In this document: positions 25,071 through 34,733 of the stretch, in pieces | Numbering within the stretch: the first letter of the stretch is position 1 | How the letters are laid out: each line of letters starts with the position of its first letter | DNA from: Streptomyces lydicus | GTDB taxonomy: Bacteria > Actinomycetota > Actinomycetes > Streptomycetales > Streptomycetaceae | Reading direction: 5' to 3' | DNA length: 64,000 nt | Assembly (NCBI RefSeq): GCF_001729485.1 | Contig: NZ_CP017157.1 | Coordinates: forward strand, 2,728,001-2,792,000 | Translations under genes and position numbers: made by a program | Notes under the pieces: model-generated | Told to the model about the DNA's origin: nothing | Seen by the model: only the letters and a program-made list of their open reading frames with translations | Database searches by the model: none

Positions 25071-25443
25071 CACGTTGTCGTCCGTCCCGCCGTGGTGGTT
25101 TCTCGCCGTTGCGCCTGCGGCGGGCGTGGGTGGTTGGGTGCGGTGCCGCTCCTCCGGACTTCGTCCTGCGGCGCGTCCCCTCCCGTAGTGGGAGAGTTAA
25201 AGGCCGGTGGGGGCGGGCGTCAGTAACGACGCTCGCCCCCACCGGCCTTCAAGATTCCCTCCCACGGGAGGGGACGGACCGCAGGACGAAGTCCGGAGGG
25301 CCGGCACCGCACCCAGTAACAACGCGGCCCGCCGCAGGCGCAACGGCGAACAACACCCACGTCGGGACGGAAAACAACGTGCGGGGGCGCCGCAAAGCGC
25401 AACGGCGAGCAACACCCACGGCGGGACGGCCGACAACGTGGGA
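25071..25443. repeat. Large imperfect intergenic palindrome with a duplicated arm unit
   Basis: The left arm (about 25071-25212) and right arm (about 25231-25383) are inverted copies with scattered mismatches and small indels; the centre (about 25205-25243) is a GGTGGGGGCG / CGCCCCCACC hairpin. The outer unit of the right arm, about 45 bp containing GCGCAACGGCGA and ACAACACCCACG-like sequence, is repeated directly at 25398-25443. No frame in it has coding character on either strand. It may work as a very strong terminator after pimA or be a relic of a palindromic repeat element. Confidence 0.85.
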
Positions 25444-25481
25444 ATCCGCCCAAGCGCAGCGGACCGGTAACGTGACCCGCC

Positions 25482-26027
25482 GTGACCACGTTCATCTGGA
25501 TCGCCGCCGCGATCGTCCTCATCGGCATCTACCTCAGCTGGACCGCCGGCCGTCTCGACCGTCTGCACGCGCGCATCGACGCGGCCCGGGCGGCCCTCGA
25601 CGCCCAGCTGCTGCGGCGTGCGTCCGTCGCGCAGGAGGTGGGCACGTCCGGTGTCCTGGACCCGGCCGCGTCGATCGTGCTCTACCAGGCCGCGCACGAG
25701 GCCCGGCAGGCCGAGGAGGACCAGCGGGAGGTCGCCGAGAGCGCGCTGACCCAGGCGCTGCGGGCCATCTTCGCCGAGGAGGCGCAGCTGGAGGCCGTAC
25801 GGGAGGCCCCGGGTGGCGAGCAGACGGTCACCGAGCTCACGGCCGCGGTCCGTCGCGTCCCGATGGCCCGGCGTTTCCACAACGACGCCGTACGGGCGGC
25901 CCGCGCGGTGCGCCGCCACCGGGTGGTGCGATACTTCCGGCTCGCCGGGCACGCACCGTTCCCGCTGGCCTTCGAGATGGACGACGAGCCCCCGGCCGTC
26001 CTGGACGACCGCTCGGCGGGCAACTGA
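25482..26027 (+). CDS. LemA-like membrane-anchored protein, 181 aa
   Basis: One N-terminal transmembrane segment (about residues 3-20) with the bulk facing the cytoplasm or outside. The following HARIDAARAALDAQLLRRASVAQEV and, later, RRFHNDAVRAARAVRRHRVVRYFRLAGHAPFPLAFEM resemble in order and spacing the LemA family (helical hairpins, terminal P-F segment), though more distantly. Function is unknown. The start is GTG 25482, shortly after the palindrome. In mycobacteria a different gene occupies this slot between pimA and pdxS, so this is a lineage feature. Confidence 0.72.
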   Translation: MTTFIWIAAAIVLIGIYLSWTAGRLDRLHARIDAARAALDAQLLRRASVAQEVGTSGVLDPAASIVLYQAAHEARQAEEDQREVAESALTQALRAIFAEEAQLEAVREAPGGEQTVTELTAAVRRVPMARRFHNDAVRAARAVRRHRVVRYFRLAGHAPFPLAFEMDDEPPAVLDDRSAGN

Positions 26028-26177
26028 CCCGGGCGCCGGATGTGCCGCGGGCGGGTGCCGGGTACGGCGACCCGGGCCCGACGATCCACCGGCCTTGAAT
26101 TGGCCCTTTTCTCCGGTCGCTCGCAAACGGTTGTGTGGTCCGCACGCATAACCACCCGCACTGAGTGAGGTCTAACC

Positions 26178-27089
26178 GTGTCCAGCACGCCCACCACGCC
26201 CCAGAACCCCGAGACCGGAACCGCGCGCGTCAAGCGCGGAATGGCCGAGCAGCTCAAGGGCGGCGTGATCATGGACGTCGTCACGCCGGAAGAGGCGAAG
26301 ATCGCCGAGGACGCGGGCGCCGTCGCCGTCATGGCCCTGGAGCGGGTCCCCGCCGACATCCGCAAGGACGGCGGCGTGGCCCGTATGTCGGACCCCGACA
26401 TGATCGACGGCATCATCGACGCCGTCTCCATCCCGGTCATGGCCAAGTCCCGCATCGGCCACTTCGTCGAGGCCCAGGTCCTGCAGTCCCTCGGTGTCGA
26501 CTACATCGACGAGTCCGAGGTCCTCACCCCGGCCGACGAGGTCAACCACTCCGACAAGTGGGCCTTCACCACCCCCTTCGTCTGTGGTGCCACCAACCTG
26601 GGCGAGGCGCTGCGCCGGATCGCCGAGGGTGCCGCGATGATCCGCTCCAAGGGCGAGGCCGGCACCGGCAACGTCGTCGAGGCGGTCCGCCACCTGCGTC
26701 AGATCAAGGGCGAGATCGCCAAGCTGCGCGGCTGCGACAACAACGAGCTGTACGCCGCCGCCAAGGAGCTGCGCGCCCCCTTCGAGCTGGTCAAGGAGGT
26801 CGCCGAGCTCGGCAAGCTGCCGGTCGTGCTGTTCTCCGCCGGTGGTGTCGCCACCCCGGCCGACGCCGCGCTGATGCGTCAGCTCGGCGCCGAGGGCGTG
26901 TTCGTCGGCTCCGGCATCTTCAAGTCCGGTGACCCGGCCAAGCGCGCCGCCGCGATCGTCAAGGCCACCACCTTCTACGACGACCCGAAGGTCATCGCGG
27001 ACGTCTCCCGCAACCTGGGCGAGGCCATGGTCGGCATCAACTGCGACACCCTCCCCGAGGCCGAGCGCTACGCCAACCGCGGCTGGTAA
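26178..27089 (+). CDS. pdxS: Pyridoxal 5'-phosphate synthase subunit PdxS, 303 aa
   Basis: TIM-barrel subunit that makes PLP from ribose 5-phosphate, glyceraldehyde 3-phosphate and ammonia supplied by Pdx[18 protein letters not shown] is the family N-terminus; the first Schiff-base Lys is in [10 protein letters not shown] (K90) and the second in [11 protein letters not shown]. The barrel ends with [15 protein letters not shown] and VGSGIFKS. It starts at GTG 26178. It precedes pdxT with a 16-nt gap, so the two subunits are co-expressed. Length is as usual for the family. Confidence 0.97.
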   Translation: MSSTPTTPQNPETGTARVKRGMAEQLKGGVIMDVVTPEEAKIAEDAGAVAVMALERVPADIRKDGGVARMSDPDMIDGIIDAVSIPVMAKSRIGHFVEAQVLQSLGVDYIDESEVLTPADEVNHSDKWAFTTPFVCGATNLGEALRRIAEGAAMIRSKGEAGTGNVVEAVRHLRQIKGEIAKLRGCDNNELYAAAKELRAPFELVKEVAELGKLPVVLFSAGGVATPADAALMRQLGAEGVFVGSGIFKSGDPAKRAAAIVKATTFYDDPKVIADVSRNLGEAMVGINCDTLPEAERYANRGW

Positions 27090-27105
27090 GGACGTAAGGA
27101 ACCAG

Positions 27106-27699
27106 ATGAGCACCCCCACCATCGGTGTGCTGGCCCTCCAGGGCGACGTCCGCGAGCACGTCAAGGCGCTCGCGGACGCCGGTGCCCAGGCGCGGCCGGT
27201 GCGCCGCCCCGAGGAACTGGCCGAGATCGACGGCCTGGTCATCCCGGGCGGCGAGTCCACCACGATGTCCAAGCTGGCGGTCGTCTTCGGCATGCTGGAG
27301 CCGCTGCGCTCCTTCGTCCGCGCGGGCCGCCCGGTCTACGGCACCTGCGCCGGCATGATCATGGTCGCGGACAAGCTGCTGGACGCCCGCGAGGACCAGG
27401 AGACGCTCGGCGGCATCGACATGATCGTGCGCCGTAACGCCTTCGGGCGGCAGAACGAGTCGTTCGAGGCGGCCATCGACGTGGCCGGTGTCTCCGGCGG
27501 ACCGGTCGAGGGCGTCTTCATCCGGGCGCCCTGGGTGGAGTCCGTCGGCGGCGCGGTCGAGGTCCTGGCGACCTACGACGGGCACACCGTGGCCGTGCGG
27601 CAGGGTAACGTCCTCGCTACGTCCTTCCACCCGGAACTCACGGGTGACCACCGGGTGCACGCCCTGTTCGTCGACATGGTGCGTGCGTCAGCTGAGTGA
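27106..27699 (+). CDS. pdxT: PLP synthase glutaminase subunit PdxT, 197 aa
   Basis: Class I glutamine amidotransferase supplying ammonia to PdxS. The fold shows [12 protein letters not shown] at the N-terminus, PGGEST (about 48-53), nucleophile Cys81 in GTCAGM, and the His-Glu pair in SFHPELTGD near the C-terminus. ATG 27106 has AAGGA upstream. It forms an operon with pdxS; yebC follows after 73 nt and may be co-transcribed. Confidence 0.97.
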   Translation: MSTPTIGVLALQGDVREHVKALADAGAQARPVRRPEELAEIDGLVIPGGESTTMSKLAVVFGMLEPLRSFVRAGRPVYGTCAGMIMVADKLLDAREDQETLGGIDMIVRRNAFGRQNESFEAAIDVAGVSGGPVEGVFIRAPWVESVGGAVEVLATYDGHTVAVRQGNVLATSFHPELTGDHRVHALFVDMVRASAE

Positions 27700-27772
27700 C
27701 AGCGGGTGATCCAGCCCCGGTAGGATCGAGGGCGTTGGTTTCAGAAATGGGTTACGCGAAGGAGACAGGCGG

Positions 27773-28525
27773 ATGTCCGGCCACTCTAAATGGGCTACGA
27801 CGAAGCACAAGAAGGCCGTGATCGATGCCAAGCGCGGCAAGCTCTTCGCGAAGCTGATCAAGAACATCGAGGTCGCGGCCCGCACGGGCGGCGCCGACCC
27901 CGACGGCAACCCGACCCTCTTCGACGCCATCCAGAAGGCCAAGAAGAGCTCGGTGCCCAACAAGAACATCGACTCCGCGGTCAAGCGCGGCGCGGGCCTG
28001 GAGGCCGGCGGCGCCGACTACGAGACCATCATGTACGAGGGTTACGGCCCCAACGGTGTCGCGGTGCTCATCGAGTGCCTCACCGACAACCGCAACCGTG
28101 CCGCCTCGGACGTCCGCGTCGCCATGACCCGCAACGGCGGTTCGATGGCCGACCCGGGCTCGGTGTCGTACCTGTTCAACCGCAAGGGCGTGGTGATCGT
28201 CCCCAAGGGTGAGCTGTCCGAGGACGATGTGCTGGGTGCGGTGCTGGACGCCGGCGCCGAAGAGGTCAACGACCTCGGTGAGTCCTTCGAGGTGCTCAGC
28301 GAGGCCACCGACCTGGTGGCGGTCCGTACCGCCCTGCAGGAGGCCGGTATCGACTACGACTCCGCCGACGCCAACTTCGTCCCGACCATGCAGGTCGAGC
28401 TGGAGGAAGAGGGCGCGCGCAAGATCTTCAAGCTGATCGACGCACTGGAGGACAGCGACGACGTGCAGAACGTCTTCGCCAACTTCGACGTCTCGGACGA
28501 CGTGATGGCCAAGGTCGACGCCTGA
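27773..28525 (+). CDS. yebC: YebC/PmpR-family protein, 250 aa
   Basis: Starts with the family signature [14 protein letters not shown], and contains RNRAASDVR and the [11 protein letters not shown] loop typical of TACO1/YebC. Family members have been described as DNA-binding regulators (PmpR) and, more recently, as ribosome-associated factors that ease translation of difficult motifs. Which applies here cannot be told. ATG 27773 has AAGGAGA upstream. Its position before ruvCAB is conserved in many actinobacteria; a strong terminator separates it from ruvC. Confidence 0.95.
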   Translation: MSGHSKWATTKHKKAVIDAKRGKLFAKLIKNIEVAARTGGADPDGNPTLFDAIQKAKKSSVPNKNIDSAVKRGAGLEAGGADYETIMYEGYGPNGVAVLIECLTDNRNRAASDVRVAMTRNGGSMADPGSVSYLFNRKGVVIVPKGELSEDDVLGAVLDAGAEEVNDLGESFEVLSEATDLVAVRTALQEAGIDYDSADANFVPTMQVELEEEGARKIFKLIDALEDSDDVQNVFANFDVSDDVMAKVDA

Positions 28526-28544
28526 CGCGCCCTCACCACGGCTG

Positions 28545-28589
28545 ACGCGGACGGGCCGACGGGAACACACCCCGTCGGCCCGTCCGCGT
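28545..28589 (+). terminator. Terminator after yebC
   Basis: Perfect 19-bp stem beginning ACGCGGACGGGCC, with a 7-nt AACACAC loop, 20 nt after the yebC stop. It separates the pdxST-yebC unit from ruvCAB. Confidence 0.88.
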
Positions 28590-28677
28590 TGTCAGTGCCA
28601 GCCGATACTGTGCTGGTCAGGGGGTTTCGGCCCCCGGCACAGGAACAGGTGACCGAAGTCGGTGAGGGGAGGGCGCC

Positions 28678-29229
28678 GTGAAGGTGCTGGGCGTGGACCC
28701 GGGGTTGACCCGGTGCGGGATCGGCGTGGTGGAGGGGGTCGCCGGCCGCCCGCTGAAGATGGCCGGCGTCGGCGTGGTCCGGACCCCGGCGGACGCGGAC
28801 ATCGCCGACCGACTGGTCCTCATAGAGCGCGGTATCGAGGAGTGGCTGGAGAGCCACCGCCCCGAATTCGTCGCCGTGGAGCGGGTGTTCAGCCAGCACA
28901 ACGTCCGTACGGTCATGGGCACCGCCCAGGCCAGCGCGGTCGCCATGCTGTGCGCCGCCCGCCGCGGACTGCCGGTCGCTCTGCACACCCCCAGCGAGGT
29001 CAAGGCGGCCGTGACCGGCTCGGGCCGGGCTGACAAGGCCCAGGTCGGCGCGATGGTGACGCGGCTGCTGCGGCTCGACGCGCCGCCCAAGCCGGCCGAC
29101 GCCGCCGACGCCCTGGCCCTCGCCATCTGCCACATCTGGCGCGCCCCCGCGGTCAACCGCCTCCAGCAGGCGCAGGCCGCCGCCCGCCGCTCCTCCGCTC
29201 CCGTCCGCACGCTGAAGGGCACCCGATGA
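28678..29229 (+). CDS. ruvC: Holliday junction resolvase RuvC, 183 aa
   Basis: RNase H-fold endonuclease that cuts Holliday junctions. Catalytic acidic residues are D7 in [12 protein letters not shown], the Glu of [14 protein letters not shown] (about residue 68), and the acidic pair in [12 protein letters not shown] near residue 145. The GTG at 28678 has GGGGAGGG upstream. Its stop overlaps the ruvA start (ATGA). It acts after RuvAB branch migration. Confidence 0.97.
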   Translation: MKVLGVDPGLTRCGIGVVEGVAGRPLKMAGVGVVRTPADADIADRLVLIERGIEEWLESHRPEFVAVERVFSQHNVRTVMGTAQASAVAMLCAARRGLPVALHTPSEVKAAVTGSGRADKAQVGAMVTRLLRLDAPPKPADAADALALAICHIWRAPAVNRLQQAQAAARRSSAPVRTLKGTR

Positions 29230-29846
29230 TCGCCTTCGTCTCCGGCCCGGTCGCGGCCCTGGCCCCCGATACCGCCGTCGTCGAGGTGGGCGGCATCGGG
29301 ATGGCCGTCCAGTGCACCCCGAACACCCTCTCCGGGCTGCGCCTCGGACAGCAGGCCAAACTCGCCACCTCCCTCGTGGTCCGCGAGGACTCGCTCACGC
29401 TCTACGGCTTCGCCGACGACGACGAGCGGCAGACCTTCGAGCTGCTGCAGACCGCCAGCGGCGTCGGCCCCCGGCTCGCCCAGGCCATGCTCGCGGTGCA
29501 TTCGCCCGACGCGCTGCGGCTGGCGGTCTCCACCGGCGACGAGAAGGCGCTCACGGCCGTGCCGGGCATCGGCAAGAAGGGCGCGCAGAAGCTGCTGCTG
29601 GAGCTGAAGGACCGGCTCGGCGAGCCGCTGGGCACCGGTCGCACGGCAGCCGCCGGCGCCGCCGCGGCCGGCTGGCGCGATCAGCTGCAGGCCGCCCTGA
29701 TCGGGCTCGGCTACGCCAGCCGCGAGGCCGACGAGGCGGTCGCCGCGGTCGCCCCGCAGGCCGAGGCGGCGCTCGCCGACGGCGGTGCGCCGCAGGTCCC
29801 GCAGCTGCTCAAGGCCGCCCTGCAGACCCTCAACCGCGCACGATGA
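29226..29846 (+). CDS. ruvA: Holliday junction DNA helicase subunit RuvA, 206 aa
   Basis: Tetrameric junction-binding subunit that loads RuvB. An N-terminal OB-fold (about residues 1-65) starts [12 protein letters not shown]. Two helix-hairpin-helix motifs follow, [13 protein letters not shown] (about 79-91) and [20 protein letters not shown] (about 113-132). An Ala-rich linker and the RuvB-binding three-helix domain complete it (about 155-206). It is coupled to ruvC by an ATGA overlap. Its own stop overlaps a 29-codon frame that leads to ruvB. Confidence 0.97.
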   Translation: MIAFVSGPVAALAPDTAVVEVGGIGMAVQCTPNTLSGLRLGQQAKLATSLVVREDSLTLYGFADDDERQTFELLQTASGVGPRLAQAMLAVHSPDALRLAVSTGDEKALTAVPGIGKKGAQKLLLELKDRLGEPLGTGRTAAAGAAAAGWRDQLQAALIGLGYASREADEAVAAVAPQAEAALADGGAPQVPQLLKAALQTLNRAR

Positions 29847-29932
29847 CCGCCGTCACCCGGGCCCCGGGCCCGCCACCGTACGACCACGCAGGCGGCCCGG
29901 CCGCCCCGACCCCGCGAGGCAATCCGCAGTGA
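29843..29932 (+). CDS. Possible 29-aa mini-ORF bridging ruvA and ruvB
   Basis: ATG 29843 overlaps the ruvA stop (ATGA), and the TGA at 29930-29932 overlaps the ruvB start (GTGA). The peptide is rich in proline, alanine and glycine with no recognisable motif. Third codon positions are mostly G or C, as in neighbouring genes, but so is the surrounding DNA. It may be a translational bridge that carries ribosomes from ruvA to ruvB rather than a functional peptide. Confidence 0.4.
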   Translation: MTAVTRAPGPPPYDHAGGPAAPTPRGNPQ

Positions 29933-31014
29933 ACTGGGACGACACCGCACCGTCCACCGAGGACGCCCCGGCCGGCGCCGACCGGCTGGTCGGGCCCGAC
30001 GCGGACGGCGAGGACACCGCCGTCGAGGCCGCGCTGCGGCCCAAGGACCTCGCCGAGTTCGTGGGCCAGGAGCGGGTGCGCGAACAGCTCGACCTGGTGC
30101 TGCGCGCCGCCCGCGCCCGCGGCGCCACCGCCGACCACGTCCTGCTGTCCGGCGCGCCCGGCCTCGGCAAGACCACCCTCTCCATGATCATCGCCGCCGA
30201 GATGGGCGCCCCGATCCGGATCACCTCCGGCCCGGCCATCCAGCACGCCGGCGACCTCGCGGCGATCCTCTCCTCCCTCCAGGAGGGCGAGGTCCTCTTC
30301 CTCGACGAGATCCACCGGATGTCCCGGCCCGCCGAGGAGATGCTCTACATGGCGATGGAGGACTTCCGCGTCGACGTCATCGTCGGCAAGGGCCCCGGCG
30401 CCACCGCCATCCCCCTCGAACTCCCGCCGTTCACCCTGGTCGGCGCCACGACCCGGGCCGGTCTGCTGCCCCCTCCGCTGCGTGACCGCTTCGGCTTCAC
30501 CGCCCACATGGAGTTCTACGCCCCCGCCGAGCTGGAGCGGGTCATCCACCGCTCGGCCGGGCTGCTGGACGTCGAGATAGACGCGGACGGCGCCGCCGAG
30601 ATCGCCGGCCGCTCCCGCGGCACGCCCCGTATCGCCAACCGCCTGCTGCGCCGGGTCCGCGACTACGCCCAGGTCAAGGCGGACGGCTTGATCACCCGGG
30701 AGATCGCCTCGCAGGCCCTCGGGGTCTACGAGGTCGACGCCCGCGGTCTGGACCGGCTCGACCGCGCGGTGCTCACGGCGCTGCTCAAGCTCTTCGGCGG
30801 CGGCCCGGTGGGCCTGTCCACCCTCGCGGTCGCGGTGGGGGAGGAGCGCGAGACGGTCGAGGAGGTCGCCGAGCCGTTCCTCGTACGGGAAGGGCTGCTC
30901 GCCAGGACCCCCCGGGGCAGGATCGCGACCCCCGCGGCCTGGGCTCATCTGGGGCTCGTTCCCCCGCAGCACCAACCGGGAGGAAGCGGACAGCAGGGCT
31001 TGTTCGGCCCGTGA
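29929..31014 (+). CDS. ruvB: Holliday junction branch-migration ATPase RuvB, 361 aa
   Basis: AAA+ motor that drives branch migration with Ruv[16 protein letters not shown] precedes Walker A in [10 protein letters not shown] (about residues 79-88), Walker B is in [10 protein letters not shown], sensor 1 in LVGATTRAG, and the arginine finger region is [11 protein letters not shown]. The C-terminal winged helix is [17 protein letters not shown] and onward. There is a 40-residue acidic N-terminal extension before the core. The GTG at 29929 is supported by the GTGA overlap with the mini-ORF and a GCGAGG run upstream. Confidence 0.96.
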   Translation: MNWDDTAPSTEDAPAGADRLVGPDADGEDTAVEAALRPKDLAEFVGQERVREQLDLVLRAARARGATADHVLLSGAPGLGKTTLSMIIAAEMGAPIRITSGPAIQHAGDLAAILSSLQEGEVLFLDEIHRMSRPAEEMLYMAMEDFRVDVIVGKGPGATAIPLELPPFTLVGATTRAGLLPPPLRDRFGFTAHMEFYAPAELERVIHRSAGLLDVEIDADGAAEIAGRSRGTPRIANRLLRRVRDYAQVKADGLITREIASQALGVYEVDARGLDRLDRAVLTALLKLFGGGPVGLSTLAVAVGEERETVEEVAEPFLVREGLLARTPRGRIATPAAWAHLGLVPPQHQPGGSGQQGLFGP

Positions 31015-31177
31015 CGGCGCGGAGACTCGCCCGGCCAGGAACTGCGGTGCGATGCTGGGCGTTGTTCCACTGGTGGGGACTCGCTTAGACTCCGCCGATG
31101 CCGACCGTGACGGCCGGCATACCCACCCCCGCTATAAGAGACCGCCCAGCAGCGGTCGTGCGAAGGATTTCCGTCCC

Positions 31178-31699
31178 GTGAGTATCGTGACTCTTCTCCC
31201 CTTCATCGTCCTCATCGGGGCCATGTTCCTGATGACGCGGTCCGCCAAGAAGAAGCAGCAGGCGGCCCAGCAGATGCGCAACGAGATGCAGGCCGGCACC
31301 GGCGTCCGGACCATCGGTGGCATGTACGCCACCGTCAAGGAAATCCACGAGGACACCGTCCTCCTGGAGGTCGCCCCCGGCGTGCACGCCATCTACGCCA
31401 AGAACGCCATCGGCGCGGTGCTCGCGGACGAGGAGTACAACCGCATCCTGGACGGTGCCGACCCGATCCACACCGACGAGCCGGTCGTCCCGGACGACGC
31501 CTCGTCGCTGACCGGCGACACCGTCGCCGAGACGGGTGACAAGGCCGACAAGATCGACCTCGGCAAGGCCGCCACCCCGGCCGACGCCGAGCCCGCCACC
31601 GAGCAGCCCGCGGCCGACAAGGGCGCCGAGGACAGCGTCAAGGCCGACGCCGACGCCGCCAAGGAGGACAAGAAGGCCGGCGGCGACGACGCGAAGTAG
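31178..31699 (+). CDS. yajC: Preprotein translocase accessory subunit YajC, 173 aa
   Basis: Membrane partner of SecDF. One N-terminal helix (LLPFIVLIGAMFLMTRSAKKKQ region, about residues 5-22) is followed by the YajC core GTGVRTIGGMYATVKEIHEDTVLLEVAPGV (about 42-70, quoted in part) and a long acidic/alanine-rich tail (about 95-173) that is longer than in E. coli YajC. The GTG at 31178 has GAAGGA upstream. It sits 147 nt before secD, the standard order. Confidence 0.92.
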   Translation: MSIVTLLPFIVLIGAMFLMTRSAKKKQQAAQQMRNEMQAGTGVRTIGGMYATVKEIHEDTVLLEVAPGVHAIYAKNAIGAVLADEEYNRILDGADPIHTDEPVVPDDASSLTGDTVAETGDKADKIDLGKAATPADAEPATEQPAADKGAEDSVKADADAAKEDKKAGGDDAK

Positions 31700-31846
31700 T
31701 CCCTCCCACGGAACCGCGGAGCGCGAAGCGTCGTGCGCCGCGGTTCCGGGACGGTCTAGGCTCCGGCGGGGGCAGGTCCCCACAAGACTTCGTGGCCGCT
31801 CGGCCGACACACCGGGCCGAGGGGTTGGACAGGGAGAAACGAGAAG

Positions 31847-33607
31847 GTGGCAGCACCGAAGAAGGGCCGCAGGGCGCCCACGGGCCAGGGACATCCGGGC
31901 CGCACCCTGATCCTGGTCCTGATCGTGATGGCCGGGCTGATCGGAGGCATGTTCTACGCCGGCACGCTGACGCCGCGGCTGGGCATCGACCTGGCCGGCG
32001 GCACGAGCTTCACGCTCCAGGCCGAGAACATGCCGGGCAAGCCCAACGCGATCAACGAGACCAACATGAAGACCGCCTCCGGGATCATGGAGCGGCGGGT
32101 CAACGGTCTGGGCGTGTCCGAAGCCGAGGTGCAGACCCAGGGCACCGACCACATCGTGGTGAACATCCCCCGGGGTACGGACGCCAAGCAGGCCCGTCAG
32201 CAGGTCGGTACCACCGCCCAGCTCGGATTCCGGCCGGTGCTGACCACCACCGCCGGCACCAAGCCCCCCGCGCCCAAGCCCAGCCCCTCCAAGGGCACGA
32301 ACGGCAAGGGCAAGGGCGGCGACCAGGCCAAGGGCACCCAGCAGCACGCCTCCTCGTCGCCGACCCCCGGCGCGAAGCCCACGACGCAGGGCCGTGCCGT
32401 CACGGACGCCCTGAAGAAGGCCCCGTCGGGGAAGCCCACCCCGTCCGGCTCGGCCAAGCCCACCACGCCCGCGGTCCCGCCGGCTCCCGGTGGTGACCAG
32501 ATCCCGCCGGCCCTCCAGAAGCAGCTGAACGAGCTGGACTGCTCCTCCAAGAAGGCCCTCGCGGTCGCCGGCGAGAAGGCCGCCGCGGCCAACCCGTCCT
32601 CCCCGGTCGTGGCCTGCAAGGACGACGGCTCGCAGAAGTACGTGCTGGGCCCGGTCGGCGTCGAGGGCACCGACGTCAAGGACGCCAAGGCCGTCTTCGA
32701 CAGCCAGCAGGGCCAGGGCTGGATCGTCCAGATGGACTTCACCTCCGACGGAGGCAAGAAGTTCGCGGACGTCACCGGCAAGCTCGCCACCAAGACGCAG
32801 CCGCAGAACCAGTTCGCGATCGTCCTCGACGGCGCGGTGGTCTCCGACCCGCGGGTCAGCGAGCGGCTGAACGGCGGCAACGCCACCATCTCCGGCGGCT
32901 TCACCCAGCAGTCCGCCGAGGACCTGGGCAACATGCTGTCCTACGGCGCCCTGCCGCTCTCGTTCAAGATCGTCGACGAGACCTCGGTCACCGCGGCGCT
33001 CGGCGGCGAGCAGCTGCACGCCGGTCTGCTGGCCGGCGCCATCGGCCTGGCCCTGGTCATCATCTACCTCGTCGCCTACTACCGGGGGCTGGCGCTGGTC
33101 GCGCTGGCGAGCCTCGGTGTCTCGGCGATCCTGACGTACGCGATCATGACGTTGCTGGGCCCGGCCATCGGGTTCGCGCTGAACCTCCCGGCGGTCTGCG
33201 GCGCCATCGTCGCCATCGGCATCACCGCCGACTCGTTCATCGTCTACTTCGAACGCATCCGGGACGAGATCCGCGAGGGCCGCACGCTGCGTCCCGCCGT
33301 CGAGCGGGGCTGGCCGCGGGCCCGCCGTACGATCCTGGTCTCCGACTTCGTGTCGTTCCTGGCCGCCGCGGTGCTGTTCATCGTCACCGTCGGCAAGGTG
33401 AAGGGCTTCGCCTTCACACTGGGCCTGACCACCGTGCTGGACGTCGTGGTGGTGTTCTTCTTCACCAAGCCGCTGATGACGATGCTGGCCCGGCGGAAGT
33501 TCTTCGCCAACGGACACCCGTGGTCCGGGCTCGACCCCAAGCGCCTGGGCGCCAAGCCGCCGCTGCGCCGCCGTCGCTCCGCCCCCACCCAGACGAAGGA
33601 GGCGTGA
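31847..33607 (+). CDS. secD: Protein translocase subunit SecD, 586 aa
   Basis: RND-type subunit that uses the proton gradient to help export after SecA. TM1 is at about residues 20-38; the GIDLAGGTSF motif (about 45-54) opens the periplasmic P1 region; five more helices lie in the C-terminal third, with ALPLSFKI and the ADSFIVYFERIRDE segment. Residues about 138-218 are a long Lys/Pro/Ser/Gly-rich linker absent from E. coli SecD. GTG 31847 has GGGAGAAACGAG upstream. secF follows after a single base, its ribosome binding site AAGGAGG lying inside the secD end. Confidence 0.96.
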   Translation: MAAPKKGRRAPTGQGHPGRTLILVLIVMAGLIGGMFYAGTLTPRLGIDLAGGTSFTLQAENMPGKPNAINETNMKTASGIMERRVNGLGVSEAEVQTQGTDHIVVNIPRGTDAKQARQQVGTTAQLGFRPVLTTTAGTKPPAPKPSPSKGTNGKGKGGDQAKGTQQHASSSPTPGAKPTTQGRAVTDALKKAPSGKPTPSGSAKPTTPAVPPAPGGDQIPPALQKQLNELDCSSKKALAVAGEKAAAANPSSPVVACKDDGSQKYVLGPVGVEGTDVKDAKAVFDSQQGQGWIVQMDFTSDGGKKFADVTGKLATKTQPQNQFAIVLDGAVVSDPRVSERLNGGNATISGGFTQQSAEDLGNMLSYGALPLSFKIVDETSVTAALGGEQLHAGLLAGAIGLALVIIYLVAYYRGLALVALASLGVSAILTYAIMTLLGPAIGFALNLPAVCGAIVAIGITADSFIVYFERIRDEIREGRTLRPAVERGWPRARRTILVSDFVSFLAAAVLFIVTVGKVKGFAFTLGLTTVLDVVVVFFFTKPLMTMLARRKFFANGHPWSGLDPKRLGAKPPLRRRRSAPTQTKEA

Positions 33608-33608
33608 G

Positions 33609-34733
33609 ATGTCCAAGCTCGGAAACATCGGCGCCCGGCTCTACCGCGGTGAGGTCGGCTACGACTTCATCGGCAAGCGGAAGATCTGGTACGGCATCTC
33701 GATCCTCATCACCATCACGGCCATCGTCGGCCTGGCGGTGCGGGGTCTGAACTTCGGCATCGAGTTCTCCGGCGGCGCGGTCTTCACCACTCCCAAGACC
33801 AGCGTCTCCGCCTCCCAGGCGCAGCACGAGGCCGAGTCCGCGGCCTCCGGCCACCAGGCCGTGGTCCAGAAGCTCGGCAGCGGCGGGCTGCGCATCCAGA
33901 TCAGCGGTCTGGACACCAAGCAGTCGCTGCCGGTCCAGGAAGAGCTCGCCAAGGACCTGAACGTCCCGGTCAAGGACGTCAACACCCAGCTGGTCGGCCC
34001 GAGTTGGGGCGAGGAGATCGCCAACAAGGCGTGGCTGGGCCTGGGGATCTTCATGATCCTCGTGGTGCTCTACCTGGCCATCGCCTTCGAGTGGCGGATG
34101 GCCCTCGCCGCCCTGATCGCGCTGATCCACGACCTCACGATCACGGTCGGCGTCTACGCCCTGGTCGGCTTCGAGGTCACCCCCGGCACGGTCATCGGTC
34201 TGCTGACGATCCTCGGTTACTCCCTCTACGACACGGTCGTCGTCTTCGACAGCCTCAAGGAAGCCTCCAAGGACATCACCAAGCAGAACCGCTTCACGTA
34301 CGGCGAGATCGCCAACCGTTCGATCAACGGCACCCTGGTGCGTTCGATCAACACCACGGTCGTGGCGCTGCTCCCGGTCGCCGGTCTGCTGTTCGTCGGC
34401 GGCGGCGTGCTGGGCGCGGGCATGCTCAACGACATCTCGCTGGCCCTGTTCGTCGGTCTCGCCGCCGGTGCGTACTCCTCGATCTTCATCGCGACCCCGC
34501 TGGTCGCCGATCTGAAGAACCGCGAGCCGCAGATGAAGGCGCTGGCCAAGCGGGTCCTGGCGAAGCGTGCCGCGGCCGCGGCCAAGGGCGCGGGCCAGGA
34601 GGACGCACCGGACGAGGTGTCCGGCGCGGTCGAGGCCGGGGACGACGACGGCGCCGCCGCGGTCGTCGGCCCGCGCCACCAGCCCGCCTCCCGCAACCGC
34701 GGACGCGGTCGCCCGTCGGGCAAGCGCCGATGA
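33609..34733 (+). CDS. secF: Protein translocase subunit SecF, 374 aa
   Basis: Partner of SecD with six transmembrane helices. Visible markers are TM1 (about residues 25-45), GIEFSGGAVF (about 49-58), IAFEWRMALAALIALIHDL in the middle, and ILGYSLYDTVVVFDSLKE, the conserved D/R proton-relay segment. The C-terminal 60 residues are basic and alanine-rich and probably cytoplasmic. The stop overlaps the apt start (ATGA), tying adenine salvage to the export operon transcriptionally. Confidence 0.96.
   Translation: MSKLGNIGARLYRGEVGYDFIGKRKIWYGISILITITAIVGLAVRGLNFGIEFSGGAVFTTPKTSVSASQAQHEAESAASGHQAVVQKLGSGGLRIQISGLDTKQSLPVQEELAKDLNVPVKDVNTQLVGPSWGEEIANKAWLGLGIFMILVVLYLAIAFEWRMALAALIALIHDLTITVGVYALVGFEVTPGTVIGLLTILGYSLYDTVVVFDSLKEASKDITKQNRFTYGEIANRSINGTLVRSINTTVVALLPVAGLLFVGGGVLGAGMLNDISLALFVGLAAGAYSSIFIATPLVADLKNREPQMKALAKRVLAKRAAAAAKGAGQEDAPDEVSGAVEAGDDDGAAAVVGPRHQPASRNRGRGRPSGKRR

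Noticed and set aside
25109..26098. Open frames through the intergenic palindrome
   Set aside because: Translations are Arg/Pro/Gly-rich and alter completely between arms; they reflect GC content rather than selection for a protein.
31085..33628. An 847-codon minus-strand frame opposite yajC and secD
   Set aside because: Same shadow effect; no motif, and both sense genes are certain.
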